64,000 nt of DNA from Ianthella basta (taxonomy: Eukaryota; Porifera; Demospongiae; Verongiida; Ianthellidae). Where the stretch lies: NCBI GenBank assembly GCA_964019415.1, contig OZ025883.1, positions 2,975,586-3,039,585 on the forward strand, given 5' to 3'. The translations under genes and the position numbers were made by a program. Of this stretch, positions 45,964 to 58,960 are shown in pieces (position 1 is the stretch's first letter; every line of letters begins with the position of its first letter). Below the pieces are notes generated by a model that saw nothing but the letters and a program-made list of their open reading frames with translations, was not told the origin of the DNA and ran no database searches.

Positions 45964-48900
45964 ATGTCTCAACTTGTTGCACTGACCTTCTCTTACTTCA
46001 TAGTGCAAGGTGCACTCCTGGTGCAGTGTGTAAGTGGAAAGGGCATCAACAGTAAGCCAAACATTGTGATTCTCTTGGCCGATGATGTGAGTATCTCTAA
46101 TTCTCTGAGTAGCTAGCTAGAGACTCTGCAATGGCCACTCTTTATAATAATAATATTGCACCTCTGTTCACATACTCTGTGTGAACTATGGTTATGTATT
46201 GTTTTGTGAGTAGATGTTATCTAATTAGGTAGTGTAGTGATAGTTTGTCAAGGTAGCATTGGAGTTTAGCTATTTGTCTGTAGCAGCCACAGGGACTTGA
46301 GCACATTTAACCAAATTTGAAATTGTTTGCACTGGTGAATGCCCTGAATGCCCGCCCTTTGGGAACCCTAATCCTAACTTTGAATTCCCATTCCCATTCG
46401 AAATTAGAGCGTTAATGAATTGAACCTGGTTGGGAGCATTCCGTAGACTCACTCCGTAAAGCTCTGTACGAACATATTAATTGTTCTTATGTTAAATCTG
46501 TTGCATCTAAAAGAGCTAGTCCAGTGGTGAAGGCACTAACCACGTGCACCATAAGTTACTCCCTGGTTTTCTGTGATATATTCTTCCAAGTTTGGTGACC
46601 ATCGGTACAAATTGAAGGATGAGTTTTGCAACACAACAATACTACAACAATACTAACAACCAAACATAAACTTTAGCCTATCTCTTACATATAGAGCCGA
46701 TTATAAATGTGCAGAACTGGACAAAACACCCTTAAACCAAACTTAGCCTCCATCATTGTACTCTCGGCATGCATCTCCATAGCTATTCCTTCCATATTTC
46801 ATGACATTCCATCCAAAATTGAAAGAGTAATAATGCATCACCACGTTTCTCTGTGTCTCTAGACCATGGGGAGGCTAAAATAGAGAGAATACTATCGTAC
46901 TCACTATGTAGGGTTGGTATAGGGTGCTTCGAATTCACAATACATTGGTACAGGAATGAAATCTCAGAAAGCGCTGAAAATGTATAATATCTGTAAACCA
47001 GCAACAACAGGGCAGAATCACTTTAAGATGGCTGTGTCCTACAAGCTGGGATAAACACACTGTCATATCCAGCGCTGGTGACACCAAGGGCCGAAGCAGG
47101 TAAGCCCACTGACTGTGGCCTTACCTGCTAGTTTCCTATAAACACACCAAAACCACTTGGTGGTGCAGATGCAATGTGCCAGGTACATTGGTGGTGAAGG
47201 TGCCGGGAACTTCAGTATCTAGTATGTTGTGCCATGCATGTTGTGGGCGGTGCAGTGTACCAGGTAGTTGCAATAGCTACTACAGATAACATAGTAGTGC
47301 CTGGAGGCAGCAAGTATTCGAGTTGGGGTGGCAGCCCTACAAGTTTTTTTTAATTCAAAATACTTGTTTTAGCTGTTTTAACAATACACATCTGCAATAA
47401 TATCACTGAAATCTCACCACTCAATGTATGCAGCTTGGTTATGGTGATCTTGGTTGCTATGGACACCCCTACTCAACCACACCTAATATTGATGCAATAG
47501 CAAATGAGGGTCTGAAGTTTACAGACTTTTATTCTACTAGCTCAGTCTGCAGCCCTTCAAGGTGAGGTTCTCCCTTGTTGTGCATGTGTAACGAGGAGTA
47601 AGTACATACATAAGTGCAAGTAGGCTCATATAATCACACCTGTATATAACCCTAGCTCCTCCTCCACCTATGCACATATACAATTAATCATATTATGTAC
47701 AGCTGCAATGAATGATATGTGACTGGCTCAAACTATAGCATAACCTATGACTTCTGGCCACTGCAAGGATACAATTTTGGCAATCTGATGACATAACAAT
47801 GTTCATACAATGAGAATGCTGACAGAAGTAACTGACTGGGATGGTTAGTAGCTAGTGTAAACATAGGCAGGCACTGCTTGACACATCCCCTCAAAGGGGA
47901 AGAGTCACGTACTATTGTGTACTGAGATGTTCAAGGAATGGATATTCGTCATAGCAATGGTCACAATGAATCAACAACTCCAATCAGTGAACACTTACTC
48001 AATGTACTGCAACTCCAAAGAACTCTTGTTTGCACTATCAGCGTACATGTACAGTACATAACCTCACAACAACTTTCTGGAACTTATTCTGTGGCACCAC
48101 CGCTCTGATGCCCCACAGCACACTGCACTCTCCCTCTATGGTCAACTCCAGGCACCAGTGCCAGAAAGGCTTCGAAGAGTTACTGACCTGCCCTAGCCAG
48201 CCTTGCTGAATGAACTGATGTACTTGTCCCAGAACAGGATCTATTCACACAACCCATTCTGCAGAGATTGGTAGCAGCTGTATTTCTGCTACATTGAGCA
48301 AAATTTATTACCTCTGTGAAAGAAACTGTGCAGATTGCACGTAGCTGGGACAACCCTTCAGCTTAGCATGAGATGTGGTCGGCCTGAACTCAATGGTGTA
48401 GTTGTAGGCTGACAGCAATAGAGCCATTAATGGAGATGAAGTGAGGGCTTCTCAGCTGGCTCAGGCATCAGAAAGGGTTGGTTCTCCAATACCAGCTTCA
48501 CAACAGGGTTGAAAACCTTGCCGACGTTTCGACCAGATGCTCTGGTCTTCTTCAGGGTGAAGATCTTTGAAACTGGTATTGGAGAACCAACCCTTTCTGA
48601 TTATTGGAGATGAGCAGCAGCCAGCTAGGGGCGGTATACCAGGCTTCGAACCAAGATAGTGGTGAGGGGTAATGATCATTTCTCAGGGTAAAGTTTAATT
48701 CTCCTATTGATGTAATTATGAAATGTCTGGATGCTGAAATAAGGGATAGAGCATAGATGCGCTCTGCCACTGGAAGGGCTCTGGAGGCATAGGCAATAGG
48801 TGCTCAGTACCATCTGGTAGTACATGGGACAGAACAGTGCCAATACCATAGCTTGAGGCATCTCCAGCGAAATTAATAGGTAAGTCTGGGTCATAGTGGG

Positions 48901-51900
48901 GAATATAGAGGCAGTACTCAAAAAGCTTGATTACAATAGTGAGAACAATTCCCTTTCTGGCCAGCTTTATGGAGCTTGTTCCTAGAGTGCAAGAGAGTGG
49001 AAAGGTTCTGCACAAATTACCATAGTTATTGATCATGCCCAGATATGAACAGAGCTCTGACACATTGGTGGCAGTGGGGCTTGTCAAATAGCTTCTACCT
49101 TACCAGCATCAGTGTGAATACCTTGGGCCATCACATGATGCCCCAAATAGGCTAACAAAACCATTCAAAATACAGCCCTTCTTCAGTTTCAAGTGAACCC
49201 TGTGGTGCTGCAAACTGTCCAAAACTTCCAGCAAGTTCTTCATATGCTCCACATCATTGGCTCACATTGCCAGGCTGTCATCCAGGAATTAGATTGTGTG
49301 TGGAAATTCTCTGTCTGTCAGTCAGGGAGGTTATCAGGTCTTCAGGGCATTGGAATGGATACTTGTACGCCAATGTCAAGCGCCTTCTTCACAGTTAATT
49401 ATAACTTGTAGTCACCATAAACGCTTACTGTGCCAGCACTCTTAATTAGGCACTGCCACAATGGGTGGTGCCCACTCAGCATGTGATACCTTCTCAATTA
49501 CTCCTGTTTCTTCCAGATGGTCCAGCTCTTGTTCAGTGTCTCCATTCAAGGCATAAGGCACTGAATGAGATCGAAGGAAGGGTACGTGGTCTAGCCCCAG
49601 GCTTGACCACTAATTTGTCATTGAACTCTTTCATGGTGGATTGGATGTTAGATTGGATTACTCATTTAATCAGGGAAAGCCTTTAGCCATGGCTACTATA
49701 CTAGGCATACTGAAAAGTGTACAATACATAAAAAGAAAGCAACAATAAAATATGGTCCATGCAGATTGATGTCAATGCCACAATTGGCTACTCCACTCGC
49801 AAGAGAGATCTAATAAATCTTCCATCTGTCAAGTCATCCTATGGACAACTCTCATTCACTGACAGCTTTCTTGGTGTGTCCCTGTGGCGCTCAATTCCAT
49901 CTTCTGTTCATGCCTGGAGCTCATTAGCATCATTTTACAAACTCAGCATCAGATTTAATTAGTACAATCTATCTTTCTACACAATAAACGTACATTTACA
50001 TGACGATGATAACTTGGCACTTATTCCACATATAATGGGAAAGAGCAAAACAGTTTGGCATTTGACCATAAATTGTGCAAGGTGGAATCTCCTATGAGAG
50101 GCTAGAGATGACATACCAAGGTTCTCCCACACGGCAAAAGAGGATGAAAGAGGTGAACGATGTAAGGCAATGGGACAACCATAGTTAAACAGTGTCTGCA
50201 AGCGATTCAAGTCCTGCTTAGAACAGTTGCCCCAAACTACATCGCAGTAGTCAACTCATGGCAGATTGCATAACTTGAGGTAGAGGATGAGAAGTGAGGA
50301 AGGGAGGAACCATGACAGCCACCTCAAAAGGTACACATGTTGGGCCACATTCTTGGCAATGTGAGTTACATGGTGTGATCAACACAAAGTGTTGTTAATG
50401 ATTACTCCCAGAAACTTGAAGCAAGTTACTTGCTCAATCCTGCATCCGCATAACTGGATGTCAAGGGGTGGTGGTGTGTTCCTTGATCTTGGTGAATGGA
50501 TGAGCAAGCACTTTGTCTTAGAAGCATTTAGCTTGAGACAATTGTTAGACTTACCAATACCTTGCCTTGGGAAATTGTAAGGATAGCTGGTATTGTGCCC
50601 AGTGTTCCTTACCTCCACTCTCTGAAAGTCTCTTTGGGTCTCATTCTGCTTCATTGGGTCTCCTTCTGCTTCATTGGGTCTCCTGCTTCATTGGGTCTCC
50701 TTCTGCTTCATTGGGTCTCCTTCTGCTTCATTGGGTCTCCTTCTGCTTCATTGGGTCTCCTTCTGCTTCATTGGGTCTCCTTCTGGTCCACGCCACAGTG
50801 ATCACCCGAGTTCTGGATCTGATAATGATCATGATGTAGACCAGCTAGGACTAAGCGATTTACGTAACGAGAAGGCACAAGAATGGCTACCTTTTCTACC
50901 ACTTGACTGTGCGAAGTCTGCACCAATGTTTTCATAAGATCTATGATCACATTACTCCCATTGGAGATGGTAAGCTGTTCCTCTCTCTTAGTGAGATGTG
51001 GCTGGACCCCAAACTTCCTGATGCAGTTGTGTCCATCCCTGGGTATTGTCTGTCCAGAAGGGATAGGGGAGGATGTGGAGGAGACGTGGCCATATACTTC
51101 CCTGATAGCTCTTGATGCAAGAGGAGAGAAGACTTGGAGAGCAGTATCCTAGAGGCTATTTGGATTGGACTCACATTAACAGGAGAAAGCCGATGCTAGT
51201 TTGCACAATCTACTGTCCCCTGATTGTAGTTGCCAATTCTTTGTAGAGTTTTCAGCTATGTTATACAATGTCAGCAAGGAGAGGCGGAGAGGAGGTAAGG
51301 AGATTTTGGTGATGGGTGACATGAACATTAAATGCCTTTCTGATTGCACCAGCTCAAGATGAATGCAATCTTTGTGTGAAGAGTTTAGCTTAACAGATTA
51401 CTGAGCCAACGAGAGCGACCCAGAACTCAATGACGCTGATTGACAACGTCCTATCTTCCAATCCTTGTGGTTTTCTTAAATCTGGTTGTATGGATGTGGG
51501 TGTTAGTGACCATCTCTTAGTGCATGCAGTTAAATTGGACGAGTCATGTCAAGGGCACAAGTTTAGGAATGTGCAGGCGTATAGAAAGTGCAATATAATG
51601 TGGATGCATTACTGGAGGATCTCCAAAGTGCAAAATGGGAAACACTACTGGAACGTTGATGATATGTAAGATGTGTATTCAGCCTATTGTATCTGCTGTG
51701 TTTGTGTCCCACATTTATACCAGCTGGCCAAGTGATGAAGAGGTTAACTCATAACAACAACAACAACGTAGATACCAAAGCCACCACCTGAGCGAGATCG
51801 ATCACAGCGATAGCTGATAGCCTGACAAGGACACTTCAGGATCAGACACAGACAGATCAAGCCAGATTTCAGTTATAGCAAGAATGTCTGGGTGCTGAGA

Positions 51901-54900
51901 CAGAACAAAGGACTGTACCTCATCAAAGTGGCAAGAAAGGCTGCGCGCATTCAAGTGGACAATCCTGAGATTCATCTCGGTGGGCATTTCCTTTGGGTCA
52001 TTTCCCGGCATGGTCCAACCTGATTGCTTTCAGCATCTCCAGAACACAGAAGACGTTTACTCCAAAGGTGATGGATGCTGTAGAGGGTAGAGATCAACCA
52101 CGATGTCTTCTTCAGAGCTTTCCAAAGATGCGAAAACTGACTCTCTGAACGGGGTGAATGTGGAAGATCGGACAGTGAAAACTTAATTATCGGGGATTGC
52201 GAATGGTGGTACCAGTATCCACTGGCTGTCCAGAGTCATTTGTCAGAATGATGATCATATGAAAGGAAATAGAGAGGCTCAACAACTCCAAATTTGCGGG
52301 CGGCCATCTTGCCTTGTCTTCAGACTCTCAGATGTACATGCGAGCACTTGGAATGGTCCCTTCCATACTAGTATCTAGTATTGGTGCCCAGTTTGTTGAG
52401 CACATAGTCGTATTTCCTGCAAGACAGCTAGTAGTGTTGGCGAGTGGACACATGCAAGTGACCCTGAGGCTTTGCCAGTTTAGCCATATCTCTTGCAACC
52501 AGGCTCACCTGAGCAGTGTGGGGCCATCCCCACTCACCACATGCTGCAAATGCTGGCCAGCACAGCTGTCATAGCTGACCTGCATAACCCTGACCACTCA
52601 GATGTGTGCTTTGCAAACATTTGAGTATTCACTCCTCCACAGAAATTTCACCATTTTTCCTAATGTTTGGCTGACAGGCCGAGCTACCACTGGATCTAAT
52701 GTACAGGTCAATATGAAGAGGTGGTGACCATTAAATATTCTGAAAACCTGTAGCAGTCACTGGAGGAATCATATATGCCCTGGTACATAAAAAGCTCTCT
52801 GTGCAACACGGGAGGGGAAAAGCTATATCTATGACCAGAAGATACATGGTAACCCATACAAAAAAGAAAACTTGGTGTGGCTACATTCTCCTGCAGTGGG
52901 AGTGGGGAGTGTAGGAATTTCCATCATGTGTGGAAGGGACCAGTCCAAGTGGACGAATATGTATCTGATAGTCATTACTGTATCAAAGGGCTTGGCAGGA
53001 ATGAACCAGTGCATTTTGACCAACTGAAGACTAGCACACCAGAGACCCAATGTGTAGACTCCAACTACTGAATCTTTGAACAGAGAGACTGAACAAAGTG
53101 CTGCCCCTGTTGGGTTCCATTTGGAGGTGATTGATAAGTTGGACTTACTGTTCAGCCTCGTTACCCTACAAATCGCCAACCTCTCAACTGCTATGGTGAT
53201 TATACCGGTGTGCTGTGAGTTCACTGTAAGTGCATGCCTTTTTAGTCTATGCTAACAATCCTGCTTAAGAGTTATGCATAAAGTAAATATAGATATTTAC
53301 TATGTGTCCATCTTCCAGTGATGTGAGCTTTTCACATACCATCCAGCTATCTCTCTCCTCTTTTTGTTAATTATAGGGCAGCCCTACTGACAGGGAGGTA
53401 TCAAGCAAGGTCTGGTATTTACCCTGGTGCAATGGAACCAAAATCCATTGGAGGTATGAATTGTGTTCTAAAATTAATGCAATGCCTTGTTACATGATAG
53501 TATAGTGTGAAATAGAGTGAGAGAATAGAGGTTCATTACCACACCCAAAAATTGGTTGGGGAGGTTCCTTGAGAGTGGTCTCAAGGAAGAATTGAACCAA
53601 CTTTTGAGTGTATTTAGGCGATTGTATACCCACATGCAGTCAGTAGCTATAATGGGGATACTCAACAACAATGAAAGAGTCCCCCTGCATATGTGAAGTC
53701 AAGGATCAGAAGATGCTGGTGTGCTACCCTACATCAAAGGTCTCAGTGAAAGGATTGTCTGGTCTGCCACCCCCTGAACATTAACACCACCTTCAGGTCC
53801 TCTTCTAGCCTCCTCAGTCCCCCAGAGGAACAGAAGTGTGTTGTGTAATGTGTCCCCTGTAAATGTGGCTCAGTTTATCATGTTGGAGAGACAGGAGTGT
53901 AGGTGAAGGCTCGCATTGAAGATCACAAGAGAGCTGTAATGAAAGCTGACCCAAGCAACACCATCACAGAACATGTGTGGAGACTAGTACAGAAATATGA
54001 TCAAAGAAGCATTGCACATTAGAACCTCCAATGCTATGAACTCTGACCTTGGTCTTTCACTGAACCTATGCTGGACAGCCTCCAAGACAGCCCCCCGTCT
54101 AGCACTGACAGGCACTAGCAGCTGTGGCAGCAATTTCAGTGGATTTACATTCAATTACATTATTTATTAATTCAGCCTCATCATATCGTGTCACATATGC
54201 ACTTGTCACACCTATTTATTCTGCTGTGCTACTTATCTTGCATGACCTATTTTTGTCTCCTCTTTGCAATTGAAGAAGCCCCCTTTGGGGCTTAATGACA
54301 CTCATAATATAATGTAATCATTGCTAGGTGACAGGGAGATAAACTAGCAAACAAACAGCTGAACAGATTGTATATTGCTGCATGCACTAATGTACAGTCT
54401 AGCAAACTGGAGCATAGGGGTCCAGCCCCATATCAACACCCTCCAATGGAGGCCAGTATGGCCGCTGACATAAATGAACCATATATAATATATTACTTCT
54501 GCAGGTCTTCCAAGGAATGAGACCACAATAGCAGAATACGTCAAGCAAGCTGGTTACAGCACTGCCATTATTGGAAAGTGGCACTTGGGAGTAGGCCTTA
54601 ATGGAGAGTATCTCCCTACTCACCAAGGATTTGATTACTACCTGGTAATATACAAGCAAGATAAGTATAAGAGTAATAATTATGTATACCTGGAATTGTT
54701 AACTGAACCGTATTATAATTATTATATCATTGCTCTAGTAGCTTAGGTTTGACCTTTTTCTTTTACTCGCTGTAAGAGTCTGCCTTCAATTTCCAATTCT
54801 TACCCATGACACCTTATTTACATCAAATTGTCACTCCACCTGCTGTGCTTTATATATATGTACGTGTCTCTTTGCTGTGTCCAGGGTATTCCTTACTCCC

Positions 54901-57900
54901 ATGACCAGTGCTCCTATACAACCTGCTTCTATCCCAACATATCTTGCTGTGGCCGGTGCAGTAAGTGATTACATGGCAAATCGTGTATGACATGGTGTAC
55001 ACATGCTAGCAAACAAAATATCTATTCCTGCATGCTGTGCTATAGCCCACACCTACCTCTGGCCTATTCATATTACCTATAAAAATGGAAGCTGGAAGTG
55101 CTCTGCATGGGTTTGGGACCGTAGTGAGCTGTGTAGACCAGCAGTGTGATATTGTGTAAATCAGATGCACCCTGGCTGTCTTATTATATTATAGTATAAC
55201 TATGTACTGCACACAGTGATGGCATCAGTATAATTGTAAGGCATATGTCCAATTGTTACTGTTGTACAGATCCAGATTTTCCTCCCTGTCCACTTTATGA
55301 GAACACTACAATTATTGAACAACCTGCCAACTTTCTAACGCTGCATGACCAGTATGTCGATGCAGCCACCAGCTTCATCAGGAGGGAATCAGGTAGGAGA
55401 ACAACTGCATTCATTACTAATGCAGTTGTGATAATGACCTGTCAATATATTGTTCATTTCTTCTGCCCACTCAGCATTGCAGAATCCATTTTTCTTGTAC
55501 TTCGCTTCTCATCACACACACTACCCTCAGTATGCAGGAGATAAATTCACTAAAAGTAGCATTAGGGGAAGATACGGAGATGCTTTGGTAAGTCTACATG
55601 TGTGCTGGGTAGGTGGCCTACATCGTATAAGCGGCTTATTGATGAGTATGGAAGGGTGTAGGTACATTGTAATCCATTTGAACTACTATGCATGGTCTTC
55701 GTATTATTTTCTTCTTTATACTTGTAGAATGAGTTAGACAGTGCAGTTGGTAATATTATGACAGTTTTAAATGAAACTGGAATTGGCAAGAACACTTTTG
55801 TGTTTTTCGCTTCGGATAATGGGTGAGCTAGCAGTTTTGGAATGAAATCATACTCTTTTGGACTCATTATCCTCTACCTTATCTGTATATAGGCCAGATC
55901 TGAATCAAGATGTACGAGGTGGAAATTCAGGTATCATGAAGTGTGGCAAAGGAACCACCTATGAAGGTGGTCAAAGAGTACCAGGAATAGCTTGGTGGCC
56001 AGGAAGGATCAGTCCTGGTAAAACCACTGAGGTAGTTGTGACTTTGTAGCTACGTGCATGACTGGCACTAGTTGACAATGCCTTTAGTAATTATATACAG
56101 AATCTGCCTCTTCTTCCAGATGGCCTCCTTACTGGACCTCCTTCCCACAATTTTGCAACTGGTTGGTGTGGAACCTGTGAAAGGAGTCACTCTGGATGGC
56201 TACGATATGGGACCCATCCTGTTTGACAAGAAGCCGGTAAGAGCAGTGAATGATGCAATATGGTCGCTAGTTCCTACCTAGACATCTTGTTTGAGGATGG
56301 ATTGAACATGTACAGGATGGAGGGATAGACTCACAACAGTGTATCCACTCAATAGAATATTGTATGTTGTACTAAGTACTGTACTGAATTGTTGTCATGA
56401 CTTCCATTGCTATGATAACTGGACAATTTCACACTGCTTCTTGTTAACTTACATAGAGTTTGCGTGAAGTGTTCTACTACTATGCCATGACCTTTGAGGC
56501 GACACAGGATGGAGTCTCAGCAGTGCGCTATCGACAGTATAAGGCCCACTTTATAACTATGGGGTGAGTAGAATGTGAGTTGTTTAGTTACAAATTTATA
56601 CCCCTATTCTTCACTACAAAGAGAACATGGTAATCTACAGTGAATGTTGCAATAGATCTAATGAAAGCAGTTAAGGAAATGTGAATAATTAACGTCACAG
56701 GTTTCATTATGCAATTGAAATAAATTCAATTTGGACGAAGTGTTGACAAGCCTTTATGGTACATTTTGGTTCTTACCAGTTACTGTTTTTGCTGTGTTTT
56801 GTGCTGTGCTGTGGAATAGCAACAATTATGTAACAGAGCTGGGTGTGGCTTCATTCTTATGTGGCTGTCACTCGTCTTTAATGGTGCTGAATTCAATTTA
56901 TGCAAGTAATTGGCTTATTACTATGAATGTACTTTTCGTAGCACAAGCTGTAAGCACTGCTTTGTCTATCTTTGTTACTTTCTCTTGTATCCTTAAATAA
57001 CTAGCGTATAGTGAGTTTGTGTTGGCCTCAGTGTTCAGTGCAGTTGCCCAGTACCTGTTACCATTGCGTGAAGGCTCCCTCATAGCAATCCCCCTTCGAC
57101 TGACCTACAATTACAATAAATATTATGCAATTTTCATATGATTTCTCAATTAACTGTCACAGCCAATGTTTTGCTTCCCACCACCACTGCAGCAACCCAA
57201 CTAAGTTTGTACTTTTGTGGTCGCTTAGCTAGTTAATCCTTACTTGCAATTGGCAAGCATCCATTATCACAGACTGCTACCACATAAACAGTGTACAACT
57301 TACACTGTGTAGGATTATCTGCATGGATTAAGACGGCTAACAACACAGCTATGCAGAGCACGGCATGCTGCAATACCAACCAATGATAGTTACCGGCCAG
57401 TGGAGTCTTGTATTCTCTGTCACATGACAATATCCTGTGCAATGATTAGAAATTACGTATGATTGCATGTGATACATTTTGCTTGCCCTTTCATCTCTTG
57501 TAGTGCATTAATTCTGCATTGTTCAGAAGATTACCCAGATCCTGACTGCTGTTCCAATCATGTACAAACAGTGCAGGACCCTCCCTTGCTGTACAACCTC
57601 CACCTTGACCCCAGTGAGAAATATACTCTCACTCCAGATGACCCAGTATACAACCAAACCATGAGCATCATTTTAAAGGTATTTTATTGTGTATCATATT
57701 GTGTATTGTGTGCGACGTCATGCTTGTGACATCTATTTAGGAATGTGCTCGGAAAATATGGCTACTCCTATCATAATGTATTAGCGCACTTTGGTGAAAC
57801 TAGCCAAATAGCTTCAGCAAAGAAAAATTGAAAACCATAGATGGGCTTCATTCGATGTATTGAAAATGGCCACACAGCCAAAGACATGCAGCCTGAAGTA

Positions 57901-58496
57901 CACATAAGAGAAAACGTGTCAGAGGCTGCTCTTACCCCATTATTTCTTTTCATTTTCTTAATCTCCTTCCCACTGAAGTTTTGTGCGTTCCTAGCACACG
58001 ACGCAGGACTCCTATGCACCTGAATAGTGCATGAGTGCATGTGGCAGTTACTCTAGACTGACATCAATGCACTACAATCTGCACTGTCTTCTTGATAGTT
58101 TTAAGTAGCAAGTATTAATCAGAGCTCAAGACAATGATGTAGCTACACTCTTTGAATATTCAAAAAGCATACAAACTAGAGAATAAAAACTTTTCCTCCA
58201 GAATGAGAAAGGTTTTAGGAATGATCAACTGAAAAGGCATGGAAACAAGCAATAGCAACTCAACTTTTTGACATACCTCCTTTATGACATGCCTTTTTAT
58301 GATTATAAATTATATGACCTTTTGCCTCCGTTAGATAAAGGACCAGGTGAATGCTGAAATGGTGTGGGGTGAATCACAAGTACTTCAAGGAAACGATCCC
58401 TCCCTTGCACCCTGTGCTAGCCCAGAATGCAGTCCTTTCCCATCTTGCTGTCACACCTCTACAGCTACAACCACCATGTGCCCATCTCTGATGTAG
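45964..58496 (+). CDS. ARSA-like: Arylsulfatase A-like gene D (13 exons)
   Basis: The exons are 45964-46086, 47434-47561, 53377-53453, 54505-54644, 54885-54960, 55270-55392, 55475-55587, 55728-55822, 55893-56031, 56120-56236, 56457-56563, 57504-57678 and 58335-58496, giving 524 aa. All active-site motifs are present (Cys80 in [33 protein letters not shown]). It stops at TAG because a short deletion shifts the frame after the Cys-rich tail, relative to the TGA used by A, B and C. It has no dead second exon 1. Intron 2 (5.8 kb) holds the best copy of the gypsy fossil and several LINE fragments. Introns 8 to 11 are nearly identical to those of A and B. Confidence 0.9.
46337..46855 (-). mobile_element. 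Degraded Helitron copy in gene D intron 1
   Basis: The sequence follows the 29105-29592 Helitron (GAATGCCCGCCCTTTGGG, GGGAGCATTCCGTAGACTC, AAGGCACTAACCACG, TTCTTCCAAGTTTGG) with many substitutions and blurred ends. The CTAG terminus is not preserved. Confidence 0.65.
48440..48599. mobile_element. Palindromic mini-element inside the gypsy relic
   Basis: Near-identical 14-mers attaatggagatga (48426-48439) and attattggagatga (48600-48613) flank the insert. It has a 28-nt tail and then a perfect 28-nt inverted pair (48468-48495 and 48573-48600). The left arm carries a hammerhead-like core on the minus strand, while the right arm is truncated. It inserted after the gypsy element. Confidence 0.75.
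48519..48560 (-). ncRNA. Hammerhead-ribozyme-like motif (minus strand)
   Basis: On the minus strand CTGAAGA is followed by a strong helix II, GACCAGA/TCTGGTC with loop GCA, and then GAAACGTC. The GUC triplet is the classic cleavage site. Helix I is weak as drawn (CC/GG next to the core). The same extra A before helix II is present. Confidence 0.55.
49759..49962 (+). mobile_element. LINE C-terminal tail fragment
   Basis: The + strand reads [30 protein letters not shown] and FYKLSIRF, the usual final stretch of jockey/CR1-like reverse transcriptase proteins (aromatic, then LWN.LP). It abuts an oppositely oriented LINE piece tail to tail. Confidence 0.6.
49977..50660 (-). mobile_element. LINE reverse transcriptase C-terminal fragment (antisense)
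   Basis: The minus strand reads [28 protein letters not shown] and [13 protein letters not shown], then [12 protein letters not shown] and [13 protein letters not shown]. This is the part after the RT palm in jockey/CR1-like elements. Two stops break it. Confidence 0.8.
50634..50785. repeat. 20-bp tandem repeat, about 7.7 units
   Basis: The unit TTGGGTCTCCTTCTGCTTCA is repeated with one 17-nt unit missing TTC (50674-50690). The first unit has one substitution. Because 20 is not a multiple of three, all + frames read similar Ser/Leu/Gly-rich strings. It lies at the edge of the LINE fragments in gene D intron 2 and is absent from gene A. Confidence 0.95.
50885..51670 (+). mobile_element. LINE endonuclease fragment in gene D intron 2
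   Basis: It matches 7385-8100 of gene [40 protein letters not shown] and [11 protein letters not shown]. Frameshifts are present. The RT part seen in gene A is missing here. Confidence 0.75.
51800..52015 (-). mobile_element. LINE endonuclease start (antisense), gene D intron 2
   Basis: A clean minus-strand frame reads [29 protein letters not shown] and LSGYQL, the N-terminal APE endonuclease motifs. The decayed counterpart in gene A is at 9600-9850. Confidence 0.75.
53640..54300 (+). mobile_element. Penelope-like element 3' end in gene D intron 3
   Basis: It is collinear with 11440-12165: [11 protein letters not shown], a [16 protein letters not shown] motif, [11 protein letters not shown] and SNTITEHVW with breaks. 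It ends at TTGAAGAAGCCCC..GGGGC, a decayed hammerhead-like box. Confidence 0.8.
57695..58030. repeat. TCAGACGTCA-family repeat in gene D intron 12
   Basis: GACGTCATGCTTGTGACATCT, split by one or two changes, opens the repeat. The ATTTAGGAATGTGCTC and CACTGAAGTTTTGTG blocks match the copies in genes A and C. Confidence 0.5.
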
Positions 58497-58960
58497 TCTT
58501 ATTATACACAGTGAGAAATGTACCACCATGTATGCAATTGAACTGCTGAATTCCAATAACTGTTACTGGCTTCTTTATAGTTATGTACACTATACTGCAT
58601 TTATATAGAACATCTATGCATCATTTACAAACCATCATTGGAGTATGTAGTTGCCATTGTAGTTCATAAATTACAAAGCTAATGCACAGAGTGTATTAAT
58701 TTATAGCACCACCCGTGTCTGATACAATAATGCATGACAGCACACATGTCATTCCTGAAACAGTCACATACTAGATTAAAACTACTGTAATATAGAACTT
58801 CCTAACTACAGAGGATGTGCATGTGTAATTATTAATTGTACATGTATAATCATGTTAAATATGTGTTGAGATGATCATATTATAACTTGTCTCTCACTGC
58901 ATGGCAGCTAAATGAAACCTGACTCTAGTATCTCATCCAACTGAGCACCTGTAGGTATAA
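58497..58960. other. Gene D 3' flank
   Basis: The flank is homologous to the 3' flank of gene B to at least 31400. The ATTAAA of A and B reads ATTGAA here, so no clear poly(A) signal is seen at that position. No gene is seen. Confidence 0.55.

Larger units (their letters stand above)
47945..49690 (-). mobile_element. Antisense Ty3/gypsy pol relic in gene D intron 2
   Basis: On the minus strand the right part resembles reverse transcriptase with stops. The middle (48716-49087) reads [34 protein letters not shown] and [11 protein letters not shown], the RT/RNase H junction. The left part (47960-48290) is the stretch before the integrase finger. A palindromic mini-element splits it at 48440-48599. 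This is the most complete of three shared copies and is dead. Confidence 0.85.

Noticed and set aside
50562..50937. Overlapping open frames with repeated LLHWVSF/SPSASLG strings.
   Set aside because: They arise from the 20-bp tandem repeat, which reads similarly in all frames.
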